NCBI RefSeq assembly: GCF_025685425.1
Contig: NZ_JAGTAS010000053.1
Span: forward strand, 124,001-188,000
Source of the DNA: Terriglobus albidus
GTDB taxonomy: Bacteria; Acidobacteriota; Terriglobia; Terriglobales; Acidobacteriaceae
Direction of reading: 5' to 3'
DNA: 64,000 nucleotides
This document shows positions 20,416 to 28,888 of the stretch, piece by piece (the stretch's first letter is position 1; each line of letters opens with the position of its first letter). The translations under genes and the position numbers were made by a program. The notes under the pieces were generated by a model that saw only the letters and a list, made by a program, of their open reading frames with translations, did no database searches and was not told the origin of the DNA.

Positions 20416-22582
20416 ATCGCCGTTGGAACTCAGGCGATCCGATCAAAAGACCGATCATATTCGCCGTCTGATCATCCAGAGGGGAGACTGCTTCTCCAGT
20501 ACGGAAGCGCCGCATAGACATGCCCGTCGGGGCCATTTCGTTGTTCTGAGTCTGTTCCTCGGTAGCAGCAAGACTCTTTTCAGCCTGGGCCTGCAGCTCT
20601 GGATTGCGGAACTGAGCAAGGACCGTTCGATGCGTTCCCTCACCGGCCGGCCTCCCCAGGAGTGCCTTCTCCAGAGCCTGTTCCTTCGCTTCTACCGATT
20701 GCTGCTCGACGGATGGGTCTCCAACAGTCACGCCAGGCAGGCTGTGTCCGAGCCGTACTCCGAAATTCATTCGATTGACCAGGGCCGCTGTGTTCAGCCA
20801 TGTCTCCTGGTCCCACTTGTAACCCGTGGGCGGCTGCGCTCCGTAAAGCGGCATACCGAGTGTGTTCATGGCTTGAACCAAAAGTAACGGATTACTTACC
20901 TCGGCTCCGGTTGCACGAACGGCACTCACAAGGAACTCCTCAGGAGTTTTGAACTTGGCGCCTTCGTTCGATTTCGCCCAGAATCCAGGCGCATCGAACA
21001 TGGTCTTCAGTACAGCCTTTATCTCTCCATGGGAGCGCGTGAAGCTGGCTGCCATCTTATCAACCAATCCTGGATCTGGATGGTCGCTGACAAAACGCTC
21101 GGCGAGTTTCTGACTGATGAAGTGCGCGGTTGCCGGGCTGGTGGCAAGCATATGGAGTACCTCAAGCCCCTCTTTCTCACCGTTTTCCTTGATTGTGACA
21201 CCCAGCACAGTCTTCGACCCAGGCTCGTGCCTCCGTTCCAGAAAAGCGAAGCTGTTCGCTGATGCGATGCCCATACCGACCTGTTGCGCTGCCTGCGGCC
21301 TGCGTCCCCGGCCAAGGGCGCCGCGAAGTTGCTTTGGACGGAATCCCGGATCGAGTGTCCATCCGGTAAAGACCTTCGCTACTTCGGTGACGTCTTGTTG
21401 CGTATATCCGCCGTTCACCCCCAGTGTGTGCAGCTCCATCAGCTCCCGGGCATAGTTTTCATTCAGGCCTCGCGGAGCATTCTGCTGTGCCGCTGCACGC
21501 AGAAAACCTCCCTGGCCGGCCGCGACAGAATTGGGGCCGGTGCTCTGGAAATTGTCGAGATAGACCAGCATTGCTGGGCTTCGGGCAACGGCTACCAGCA
21601 AGTCCTCAAAATTCCCGAGCGCGCGCGGACGAATCACGTCACGCTCATAGCTCGGCAGATAGTACGGCTCCTGCGCGTTTTTGCGGATGTACACATTAAA
21701 GTGGTTCATCCAGAAGTTCGTCATCACCTCTTCGACCTGATGTGTCGAGTAGATCTCGCGAATAAGCCGTTGCTCCATCAGCTCTGCGCCGACCAGCCGC
21801 GGTGTCCCACCCAGTGCTGCCAGCGTCTCCTTCTGTGCGGGCGACATTCCCTCTACAAGAAGAAATAACCGCTGCTGCCCCGCGATGCGTAGCGCCATCA
21901 GATCGCTGGTATTCATCGCGAGAATCTTCTGGAACCGATCCTGCGGTGAAAGAGCCGCGAGTTCCTTCATCAGCCGCTGCGGCTGTCCTGGAGCAATGCC
22001 CGCGGCCTGCATGCGTGCTTCGCGTTTGGTGGGATTGTCTTCGCCGGCAGCCATCGCATTCTGCGGCTGCATCTCATCGAGATTCTGTCCCTTTTCCTGC
22101 GCGGCAGTCCGCAGCCTGTACTGCTCGATCTGGCTGCGGTAGATCGCCCGCTCGATGGGGTCGCTGGGAAGGGATGCTCCGGTCCGATCCATCACGCGAA
22201 TCATCTGCGGACTTGGGAAGCGCCGCATTAATTCCGCAGTAGAGAGCTTCATGGCCGGATACTCGTCCAGCCGCGACAACATCGCTGTGTCATCCAGCCG
22301 ATCGGGATGGAGTTGCTGCTCGAACCAGCGATCCAGTCCGGTCTTCTCTACAGCCTCGATCTCGCCTGGACGAGGGCCGAAGGTAAACCGGCTCAGGGCG
22401 TAACGGGCGCGATCCTGAGCAGCAATACTGCCTGACGCAGCGATACTGCGTGATGCCGCAATAATTCCCACAGTTTTCGCTTTATTGGAAATCGGTCTCT
22501 CCGCCAGCAACGGCTGGCAGAGCAACATACCGCACAGTACGGCGGAACAAACGGCCTGGAAGGAAGAGTCAGAGTGAAGCAT
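20414..22582 (-). CDS. DUF1800 family protein, exported
   Basis: 722 residues from ATG 22582, which begins a signal peptide (MLHSDSSFQAVCSAVLCGMLLCQPLLA). DUF1800 hallmarks: RYALSRFTFGPRPGEIEAVEKTGLDRWFEQQL, MTNFWMNHFNVYIRK, YERDVIRPRALGNFEDLLVAVARSPAMLVYLDN, NENYARELMELHTLGVNGGYTQQDVTEVAKVFTGWTL and FISQKLAERFVSDHPD. Function unknown; it co-occurs with DUF1501 and is expected in the periplasm. The gap to the DUF1501 gene is only 176 bp and is filled by a dispersed repeat element, which may separate or attenuate the two. Confidence 0.92.
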   Translation of the reverse strand: MLHSDSSFQAVCSAVLCGMLLCQPLLAERPISNKAKTVGIIAASRSIAASGSIAAQDRARYALSRFTFGPRPGEIEAVEKTGLDRWFEQQLHPDRLDDTAMLSRLDEYPAMKLSTAELMRRFPSPQMIRVMDRTGASLPSDPIERAIYRSQIEQYRLRTAAQEKGQNLDEMQPQNAMAAGEDNPTKREARMQAAGIAPGQPQRLMKELAALSPQDRFQKILAMNTSDLMALRIAGQQRLFLLVEGMSPAQKETLAALGGTPRLVGAELMEQRLIREIYSTHQVEEVMTNFWMNHFNVYIRKNAQEPYYLPSYERDVIRPRALGNFEDLLVAVARSPAMLVYLDNFQSTGPNSVAAGQGGFLRAAAQQNAPRGLNENYARELMELHTLGVNGGYTQQDVTEVAKVFTGWTLDPGFRPKQLRGALGRGRRPQAAQQVGMGIASANSFAFLERRHEPGSKTVLGVTIKENGEKEGLEVLHMLATSPATAHFISQKLAERFVSDHPDPGLVDKMAASFTRSHGEIKAVLKTMFDAPGFWAKSNEGAKFKTPEEFLVSAVRATGAEVSNPLLLVQAMNTLGMPLYGAQPPTGYKWDQETWLNTAALVNRMNFGVRLGHSLPGVTVGDPSVEQQSVEAKEQALEKALLGRPAGEGTHRTVLAQFRNPELQAQAEKSLAATEEQTQNNEMAPTGMSMRRFRTGEAVSPLDDQTANMIGLLIGSPEFQRR

Positions 22583-22663
22583 AACAACACCTGTGGGGAA
22601 GAAACCCAATCTACCCCACAAGTTGCCGTTTGAAACGACTTTTTACCCGAAATACCCGGCGAG

Positions 22664-24835
22664 TTAGAACTCGATCAGATCCTTCATCGCGGCGTAGATC
22701 TTCTCCGGCTGAGGCAGGATGATGTCTTCCAGAACTGGCTGGTAGGCGACAAAAGTATCCATGCCGGCTACACGACGAACAGGCGCATCCAAGTCGTGGA
22801 AGAGTTCGTCGGCGATGCGGGCCGCGATCTCGGCGCCGTATCCCCAACTGATCATGTCCTCGTGAGCGATCAGGACACGATTGGTCTTTCGGACTGATTC
22901 GGCAATCGCTTCCCAGTCGTAAGGCGACAGGGAGCGCAGGTCGATCACCTCAACGCTGATTCCCTTCTCGCGTTCCAGCTTCTGTGCTGCCTGCAGCGAA
23001 CGCGGCACAACGGCGCCGTAGGTGACGATAGTAAGATGCTTGCCCGGTTTGACGATCTTTGCCTTGCCAAACGGAATCATGTAGTCAGGCCCTGGATTGG
23101 AAGCGCGGCCATAGGCCTCGCGATAGAGCCGCTTATGCTCCAGAAACAGCACGGGGTCATCGCAGCGGATGGCGGTGCGCAACAGGCCGTTGGCGTCGAG
23201 GGCGTTGGATGGCATCACCACCCGAATCCCCGGTGTATGGGTAAAGATGCTCTCACCCGACTGAGAGTGATAGATCGAACCACCGGTCAGGTATCCCCCG
23301 ATCGGGCAGCGGATGACCATCGGCGCAGAGTAGGCGCCATTCGAGCGCCACCGCATCACGCTCAACTCGTTACGCATCTGGTGGACAGCCGGCCAGATGT
23401 AGTCGAAGAACTGGATCTCGACCACGGGCTTCAGGCCCCGAACCGCCATTCCAATCCCTCGGCCAACAATGTTCGCCTCAGCGAGCGGAGAGTTGAAGCA
23501 CCGGTCGCTACCAAACGCCTTCTGCAGGCCATAGGTGAGCTTGAATACTCCACCCTTTCCCTTGAGTTCCCCGCTTCGCAGGCCATCCTCACGGCTGACA
23601 TCGGCAACGTCCTCACCGAAGACGACGACGCGTTCGTCACGCCTCATCTCGTCGTGCAGGCAAAGATTGATCAGGTCGGCCATCGTCCGCTCGGCAGCAT
23701 CGGTCGGCTTCGGCTCCGTAGCAAAGGTAGATGACGTTGGATCGAGGTCTTCGGAGTACTGGTGGACCAGGATCGAATCTTCCGGCGGCAGCGGAGCAGC
23801 CAGCGCAGCGTCTGCCGCACGCTGCACCTCTTCGTCGACGGCCTTCTCCAGCACCGCAACACCCTCCTGGTCCAGAATCCCCTCCTGGATCAGGAATGCC
23901 TGCATCTTTGAGATGGGATCCCGCAGTGCGTCGGCCTCGCGCTCTGTCGCGGTACGGTAGAGGCGTTCGTCGTCCGACAGTGAGTGCGAATATGGCCGAA
24001 TCACATGGCCATGGACCAGCGCCGGCCCCTTGCCACTGCGGCACCAGGCTACAGCCTCGGCCAGAGCACGGTAGCTGGCAACAGCGTCGGTGCCATCGAT
24101 CTCGGCAAAAAAGAAGTTTGGGAAGTTCGCCACCAGATGCGAGATGTTGCCGCCCGGCGTATTGCACTCGACCGGCGTGGAGATGGCGTAGCCATTGTCT
24201 TCCACTAGAAACAACACCGGAAGCTTGTTGTTTGAGGCTGTATTCAGCGACTCCCAGAATTCGCCCTGAGAGGTGGAACCCTCACCGATCGAGGTATAGG
24301 CGATCTCGTCGTTATAAAAAACAACATCTTTGAACTGACGATAGTCTCCCTCAACCTTAGCTGCTGCGTCTGGATGATGGCTGAAGTAGCGCCCCGCCTC
24401 GGCCACGCCGACCGCGTGCAGGCACTGGGTTGCAGTTGCGGACGAGGGGCTGACGATGTGGAGCTTTTTGCTGGTCCAGTGGGAGGGCATCTGCCGTCCA
24501 CCGCTCTGGGGATCGGTTGCGGCTCCCACCGCCTGCAGGAGCTGATCTTCCGCCGTCTGACCCAGCACCAGGCTGATGGCGCGGTCGCGGTAGTACGGCA
24601 CAAACCAGTCGTAGCCCGGCTTAAGGGCAAAACCAGCCGCAACCTGCAGGGCCTCATGGCCGGCGCAGGAGATCTGGAAGAAGATTTTCTGTTGCCGTTT
24701 CAGCAGAATTTCGCGGTCGTCAATGCGCCGCGACAGATACATATACCGGTAGAACTCGACGAGTTGGTCGGCGCTCAGGCCACCGTAATCGGCGGCCTGC
24801 TTCGGGGTCGTAGCTGCTGCGGCGTTGCGAGGCAT
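22664..24835 (-). CDS. Fused E1 alpha-beta component of a 2-oxoacid dehydrogenase (thiamine-diphosphate dependent)
   Basis: 723 residues. Residues ~20-360 are E1-alpha ([37 protein letters not shown]; ThDP/Mg site [31 protein letters not shown]; phosphorylation-loop-like [15 protein letters not shown]). Residues ~385-723 are E1-beta ([70 protein letters not shown], transketolase C-terminal domain [16 protein letters not shown]). It decarboxylates a 2-oxoacid (branched-chain or pyruvate) and acylates lipoyl-E2. Usually two genes; here one polypeptide. No E2 or E3 gene is in the window, so the complex must be completed elsewhere. Substrate specificity cannot be fixed. Confidence 0.93.
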   Translation of the reverse strand: MPRNAAAATTPKQAADYGGLSADQLVEFYRYMYLSRRIDDREILLKRQQKIFFQISCAGHEALQVAAGFALKPGYDWFVPYYRDRAISLVLGQTAEDQLLQAVGAATDPQSGGRQMPSHWTSKKLHIVSPSSATATQCLHAVGVAEAGRYFSHHPDAAAKVEGDYRQFKDVVFYNDEIAYTSIGEGSTSQGEFWESLNTASNNKLPVLFLVEDNGYAISTPVECNTPGGNISHLVANFPNFFFAEIDGTDAVASYRALAEAVAWCRSGKGPALVHGHVIRPYSHSLSDDERLYRTATEREADALRDPISKMQAFLIQEGILDQEGVAVLEKAVDEEVQRAADAALAAPLPPEDSILVHQYSEDLDPTSSTFATEPKPTDAAERTMADLINLCLHDEMRRDERVVVFGEDVADVSREDGLRSGELKGKGGVFKLTYGLQKAFGSDRCFNSPLAEANIVGRGIGMAVRGLKPVVEIQFFDYIWPAVHQMRNELSVMRWRSNGAYSAPMVIRCPIGGYLTGGSIYHSQSGESIFTHTPGIRVVMPSNALDANGLLRTAIRCDDPVLFLEHKRLYREAYGRASNPGPDYMIPFGKAKIVKPGKHLTIVTYGAVVPRSLQAAQKLEREKGISVEVIDLRSLSPYDWEAIAESVRKTNRVLIAHEDMISWGYGAEIAARIADELFHDLDAPVRRVAGMDTFVAYQPVLEDIILPQPEKIYAAMKDLIEF

Positions 24836-24940
24836 CGTTAATTTCTGCTTTTCGATTGTAACCCTTTGCCCCTATTGCAAATCCCACGATTGCCGATGAC
24901 TCCCCTTGAGGGTCAAAACACCGTTTCTCGAAGGACGAAA

Positions 24941-25003
24941 ATGAGCCGCAGCCTCCTGTTTACGATCATGTATCTCTGTGCTTGCCTGCTCGCGGTCAGT
25001 TAG
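24941..25003 (+). CDS. Possible 20-residue hydrophobic peptide
   Basis: ATG 24941 to TAG 25003 encodes a 20-residue peptide with hydrophobic core LLFTIMYLCACLLAV. AAGGA lies 5 nt upstream of the start. It looks like a minimal single-helix membrane peptide or a signal-peptide remnant, in the gap between two minus-strand genes. Evidence is composition and a plausible ribosome site only. Confidence 0.2.
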   Translation: MSRSLLFTIMYLCACLLAVS

Positions 25004-25014
25004 GGGTTTGGCTG

Positions 25015-25386
25015 TTACCCTTTCATCCGCTCCTTGACAGACTTAGCCAGCTTCTCGATCTCTTCAGCCTTCTTGATGACGGTGATCGACATGGTGTCCT
25101 TGCTGGACTTGTCTACCTCTTCCTTCAGCTGATTGGCCAGCGTCAGCAACTTTTGCGTGTCTTCCACCAGCCGTTTCTGCCGGTCTTCATTACGCATCTT
25201 GGCCCGTTGATTCTCCATGGCTGCATCGAAAGTCCCCGGGCGCTCATCCGGAGCCCCCATCGTTACATCCGGCAGCGTTGTCGGCGGCCCGGGCCGGGAG
25301 CCGCGCGAGCCACCGGTATTGCCGCCCTGCTGAGCCACCGAGGCCGTCATAAGCAGACTGAGAAGCAGAATACGCGTGACTTTCAT
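25015..25386 (-). CDS. Small secreted coiled-coil protein, function unknown
   Basis: 123 residues from ATG 25386, with AAGGGGG upstream; the open frame extends 33 codons further but lacks signal character. It has a signal peptide (MKVTRILLLSLLMTASVAQQ), a Gly/Pro-rich linker, and then a charged helix with heptad pattern (RNEDRQKRLVEDTQKLLTLANQLKEEVDKSSKDTMSITVIKKAEEIEKLAKSVKERMK). Similar short exported coiled-coil proteins are frequent in Acidobacteriota; no function is known to me. It diverges from the MscS gene. Confidence 0.75.
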   Translation of the reverse strand: MKVTRILLLSLLMTASVAQQGGNTGGSRGSRPGPPTTLPDVTMGAPDERPGTFDAAMENQRAKMRNEDRQKRLVEDTQKLLTLANQLKEEVDKSSKDTMSITVIKKAEEIEKLAKSVKERMKG

Positions 25387-25426
25387 GGGAACCCCCTTCG
25401 AAACCGCCGTGATGAAATAGAAGCTT

Positions 25427-26365
25427 ATGATGCACCTTTCGATCTTCGCCCCGCAAGAAGTTCGCACCCTGCAGGTGGAACGCAACTGGCATGAGCAGGC
25501 GAGTGATTTTCTTCACCACGATCTGCCGAAAATCGCTTTCATCCTTATCTTCGGCTTCATCCTGCAGCGCATCACCCTCTTCTTTGTTAGACGCATGCGC
25601 CGCATGGCCGACCGTCAGGTGGGCAACTCGCAACGCGCCTCGCAGTTGCGCACCATGTCGTCCGTGCTGCGAGCCACGGCCTACACAGCTATAGGCTTTT
25701 ATGTTCTGCTGCAGATTCTGCCGATCTTCGATATCGACCTGAAGCCCCTGCTGGCGTCTGCCGGCGTCGTCGGACTCGGCATCTCGTTCGGAGCGCAGTC
25801 CATCTTCAAGGACATGCTGAACGGGATCTTCATTCTGCTGGAAGACCAGTTCAACGTGGGCGATTCGGTAAAGATGGCCGGGCTTACCGGAACAGTCGAA
25901 GATATGAGTCTGCGCTGCACCATTCTGCGTGACGGAGACGGAACCCAAAACATCATTCCCAACTCGCAGATCACAACAGTTCAGAACCTGTCGCGCGACT
26001 ACTCCGTCGCTTCGCTGCATGTAAGCGTCGATGCCGGAGAGAACCCAGACAAGGTGATGGAACTACTGAGCCAATTGGCGATGGATGTCCGAAGAGATAC
26101 CGCCTTTGCCCAGGTGACGATTGAAGACCCAAAGGTCCTGGGTGTCGACAAGATCAATGGCAATGAAGTCATGTACCTGGTGAATACGAAAGTGCGCGCT
26201 AACCAGAAAGATGGTGTACTGCGTGAGTTGCGGCGGCGGATCCTGCTCGGCTTCGAGAAGAACAAGATCCGGCTCGGTATTCCTTCCAGCGCCGTCATCC
26301 TTAACGCGCAGGACCCCACACTTCCCTCCGCGCCCACGACGGTGTTACCGGGAGGCGGGGACTAG
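25427..26365 (+). CDS. MscS-family mechanosensitive ion channel
   Basis: 312 residues. Three membrane helices: about 35-55 (IAFILIFGFILQRITLFFV), about 85-105 (AYTAIGFYVLLQILPIF), and the pore-lining TM3 with the Gly/Ala pattern LASAGVVGLGISFGAQSIFKDMLNGIFILLEDQF. The beta domain follows (VGDSVKMAGLTGTVEDMSLRCTILRDGDGTQNIIPNSQI), then a mixed C-terminal vestibule domain. It opens under membrane tension to release solutes. The size fits small MscS/YnaI-like channels. The stop TAG coincides with the left end of a variant repeat element. Confidence 0.93.
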   Translation: MMHLSIFAPQEVRTLQVERNWHEQASDFLHHDLPKIAFILIFGFILQRITLFFVRRMRRMADRQVGNSQRASQLRTMSSVLRATAYTAIGFYVLLQILPIFDIDLKPLLASAGVVGLGISFGAQSIFKDMLNGIFILLEDQFNVGDSVKMAGLTGTVEDMSLRCTILRDGDGTQNIIPNSQITTVQNLSRDYSVASLHVSVDAGENPDKVMELLSQLAMDVRRDTAFAQVTIEDPKVLGVDKINGNEVMYLVNTKVRANQKDGVLRELRRRILLGFEKNKIRLGIPSSAVILNAQDPTLPSAPTTVLPGGGD

Positions 26366-26474
26366 CAGTTCTCCTAAAGGTGTAGAGCGGAGTTGGGCAG
26401 TTTGCGCCGTTTCCTTCGAAGAAAACGGCATTCACAGATTTATCCAACACCAAAGTATTAGGAGAATTGCTCTA
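26363..26474. repeat. Variant TA-bounded element with TAGAGCAATTCTCCTAA ends (112 bp)
   Basis: The left end TAGCAGTTCTCCTAA and the reverse complement of the right end, TAGAGCAATTCTCCTAA, form inverted repeats. The centre has a GCCGTTTCC/GAAAACGGC palindrome. Length, TA boundary, GAGC start and layout match the main family, but the inner repeat sequence differs. It sits between convergent mscS and the YyaL-type gene and supplies the stop of both (TAG 26363-26365; TAA 26460-26458). Confidence 0.65.
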
Positions 26475-28596
26475 GTGCGCGATTCAAAATCTCCAGCAGG
26501 CTCTCTGGATCGCTGACAGGCGGATGGCATGTCTTCGCCGCACAGACAATCGCGACGCTCTTTCCGGACTCAATGCCGGGGAGATTGGGGATGGTGTCCG
26601 CCAACGTCTCCGGAAGAGCAGAAAGCTGTGCGTGCGAGAGGCGGATGACGCTTTTGGAAACCGAGTAACGCGTCAATGCCGCTGCTTCCAACATCTTTGC
26701 GGCGTCATCGTCTCCCAGGACCACTACCTGAGGCGATGGCTGGACCAACCGTTGCAGGGCCAGACCATAACTCGCCGCGTAGAGTCCGAAATGCTCCACA
26801 ATGCTGCCGAAAGTCTCCAGCGTGTCGAAGGCCATGTCCCGGTACTCCTGCTTTCCGGAAAGCTCTTCGAGCCGCACCAGTAGCGAAGCCATCGTCGGAT
26901 TTGCCGCCGGCGCCGGAGCATCCTGCAAAGGTTTCCTCCTGGCTGAAAGGGCCCCGAGCGCCGGTTCATTGGTGAGAGGTGTATCGAAGAACCCAAGCCC
27001 CGTCGCATCCCAGAAATTCGCGACAACATCTTCCACCAGGCCCTTTGCTGCAAGGTAATACTTTAGATTTCCGCTGCATTCCCATGCATCCAAGCAGGAT
27101 GTTGCCAAAAATGCATAGTCCTCCAGTGTCGAGGGAACAGGCTTCTGTACGGGTGTTCCGTCAGCGTAAGCGACGACATGGGAGAGTCCCACCCCAGGAT
27201 TCCAGGCTGCGGCCAGAATCCGATCCAGTGACTTCAACGCGAAGGCAGTTACGGCCGGAATCGCCAATGCCCTGCCGGCCGCGATGTAGGCCGAGATCAT
27301 CATGCCGTTCCAGCCGGTATAGATCGTCCTGTCGATATAGGGTGTCGGACGCTGCAGCCGGGCCGCATACAGCTTCTTTTTCGCGGAACCGAGAAGTTCC
27401 CGCGCCCGTTCCAGCGACATTCCTACCCGTTGCGCCACCTGCCCGAACGGATGCTTCACATGGAGCACATTTTTCGCCGGGTTGTGGTGCATATCGCCCA
27501 CGTCGCCGATGTCATAGAACGGAGCCGCAATCGCCAGTTCCTCGGTGGTGAGCACGGAACGGGCTTCGTCAAGCGTCCAGGTAAAGTAGTCGCCGTCATC
27601 GTCCAGGTTGATATCAGCGTCCTGAGAAGCGTAAAAGCCACCACGTTCACGGTCTGAGAGCCACGTATCGACCCACAGGATGGTCTCGCGTGCAACCCGG
27701 GCAGCCTCCGGCTCGGCAAAACTCTGGAACGCGTGGGCGTAGTTTGCCAGCAGACCGGCATTGTCATAGAGCATCTTTTCGAAGTGAGGAACGATCCACT
27801 GCTCATCGACCGAATACCGATGGAAGCCGCCGGCGAGATGGTCATAGATTCCACCTCTGGACATGGCGCTGAGCGTACCGAGTGCAGAGGCGGCGATCTT
27901 CTCGTCGGCGCCAGGACGAAGCGCGCTGTCCAGCAATAGATCGATCGCGGTTGAGTGCGGAAACTTCGGCTGGGAGCCGAAGCCGCCGTGCCGCTGGTCG
28001 TACATGCCCGTAATGGCGGAGGTGAGCTTGGTAACCAACTCTGCCGTAATGCGGGAGGAGCGGCCGGAGAAGGTCTCATTATGCTCAATTGCGGCCATCA
28101 CGGAAGCCGCGGAATCGTCCACCTCATCACGTTTCTCGTGGAAGGCAGAGGCCATCGTGAGGAGAACGCGCTGAAATCCGGGTCTGCCGAACTGGTCCTG
28201 CGGAGGAAAGTAGGTGCCGCCGAAAAAAGGCTTTCCTTCCGGAGTAAGGAAGGCGGTTAATGGCCAACCTCCCTGCCCGCTGATCGCGGAGACAGCGGCC
28301 TGGTAGCGAGCATCCACGTCGGGACGTTCATCCCGGTCGACCTTGATGGCAATGTAGTGCTCGTTAATGACGGCTGCAGTCTGATCGTTCTCATACGACT
28401 CACGATCCATCACATGACACCAGTGGCACCAGACCGCGCCTATATCGAGGAGGATCGGCTTGTTTTGTTCCGCGGCGAGCGCAAAGGCCGCGGGGCTCCA
28501 CTCATGCCACCGGACTGGCTGGTTGATGGCGGAACGAAGATATGCGGAGGAGGCAGCGGCGAGGGCGTTCGGCTCGTGAGACATCGATTCAGACAT
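26458..28596 (-). CDS. Thioredoxin-domain / glycan-epimerase-like protein YyaL (DUF255)
   Basis: About 712 residues from ATG 28596 (ATG 28584 also possible; no clear ribosome site). The N-terminal DUF255 thioredoxin-like domain carries the redox motif in DIGAVWCHWCHVMDRESYEND, with YIAIKVDRDERPDVDARYQ and GQGGWPLTAFLTPEGKPFFGGTYFPP. The rest is an (alpha/alpha)6-barrel-like region related to N-acylglucosamine 2-epimerase (DQRHGGFGSQPKFPHS, YDHLAGGFHRYSVDEQWIVPHFEKMLYDNAGLLANYAHAF). Function is unproven. The last five residues (LEQFS) and the stop codon are encoded by the terminal inverted repeat of a mobile-looking element. Confidence 0.9.
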   Translation of the reverse strand: MSESMSHEPNALAAASSAYLRSAINQPVRWHEWSPAAFALAAEQNKPILLDIGAVWCHWCHVMDRESYENDQTAAVINEHYIAIKVDRDERPDVDARYQAAVSAISGQGGWPLTAFLTPEGKPFFGGTYFPPQDQFGRPGFQRVLLTMASAFHEKRDEVDDSAASVMAAIEHNETFSGRSSRITAELVTKLTSAITGMYDQRHGGFGSQPKFPHSTAIDLLLDSALRPGADEKIAASALGTLSAMSRGGIYDHLAGGFHRYSVDEQWIVPHFEKMLYDNAGLLANYAHAFQSFAEPEAARVARETILWVDTWLSDRERGGFYASQDADINLDDDGDYFTWTLDEARSVLTTEELAIAAPFYDIGDVGDMHHNPAKNVLHVKHPFGQVAQRVGMSLERARELLGSAKKKLYAARLQRPTPYIDRTIYTGWNGMMISAYIAAGRALAIPAVTAFALKSLDRILAAAWNPGVGLSHVVAYADGTPVQKPVPSTLEDYAFLATSCLDAWECSGNLKYYLAAKGLVEDVVANFWDATGLGFFDTPLTNEPALGALSARRKPLQDAPAPAANPTMASLLVRLEELSGKQEYRDMAFDTLETFGSIVEHFGLYAASYGLALQRLVQPSPQVVVLGDDDAAKMLEAAALTRYSVSKSVIRLSHAQLSALPETLADTIPNLPGIESGKSVAIVCAAKTCHPPVSDPESLLEILNRALEQFS

Positions 28597-28645
28597 CGAT
28601 TCTAGGATAGTTGGTTTGCCGAATCCTTGTTCCGGTTCGTCTGTT

Positions 28646-28677
28646 CGTGTCACTTTCAGCGTGCTGAAAGTGACACG
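28646..28677. promoter_or_regulatory. Perfect 15-bp inverted repeat upstream of the YyaL-type gene
   Basis: CGTGTCACTTTCAGC (28646-28660) and GCTGAAAGTGACACG (28663-28677) pair perfectly around a 2-nt centre. It lies about 50 bp upstream of the YyaL start and downstream of nothing transcribed toward it except possibly the TolC-like gene after its own terminator. No T-tract follows on the minus strand, so an operator or mRNA hairpin is as likely as a terminator. Confidence 0.45.
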
Positions 28678-28836
28678 AGTGTGACAACCATCGGAATAAT
28701 CGGGCGTACCCTTCCAGATTACTGGGGACGCTCGCGAGTTTCTGTTGGGGATTGAAGACGGAGTCCCGTGAGCGCTCTTTAGAACGTAAAACCCTCTGCG
28801 GGCCGCCTCGCGCCGGGGCGGCCCACTTGTCTTTAC

Positions 28837-28870
28837 GCAAGAAGCCCAGCCATCAGGCTGGGCTTCTTGC
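28837..28870 (-). terminator. Terminator hairpin of the TolC-like gene
   Basis: GCAAGAAGCCCAGCC (28837-28851) pairs perfectly with GGCTGGGCTTCTTGC (28856-28870) around ATCA. It lies 18 bp after the TolC-like stop. A second GC-rich hairpin (GGGCCGCC/GGCGGCCC, about 28799-28823) follows further downstream. Confidence 0.75.
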
Positions 28871-28888
28871 TATCTCCTTGTTGCTGGA

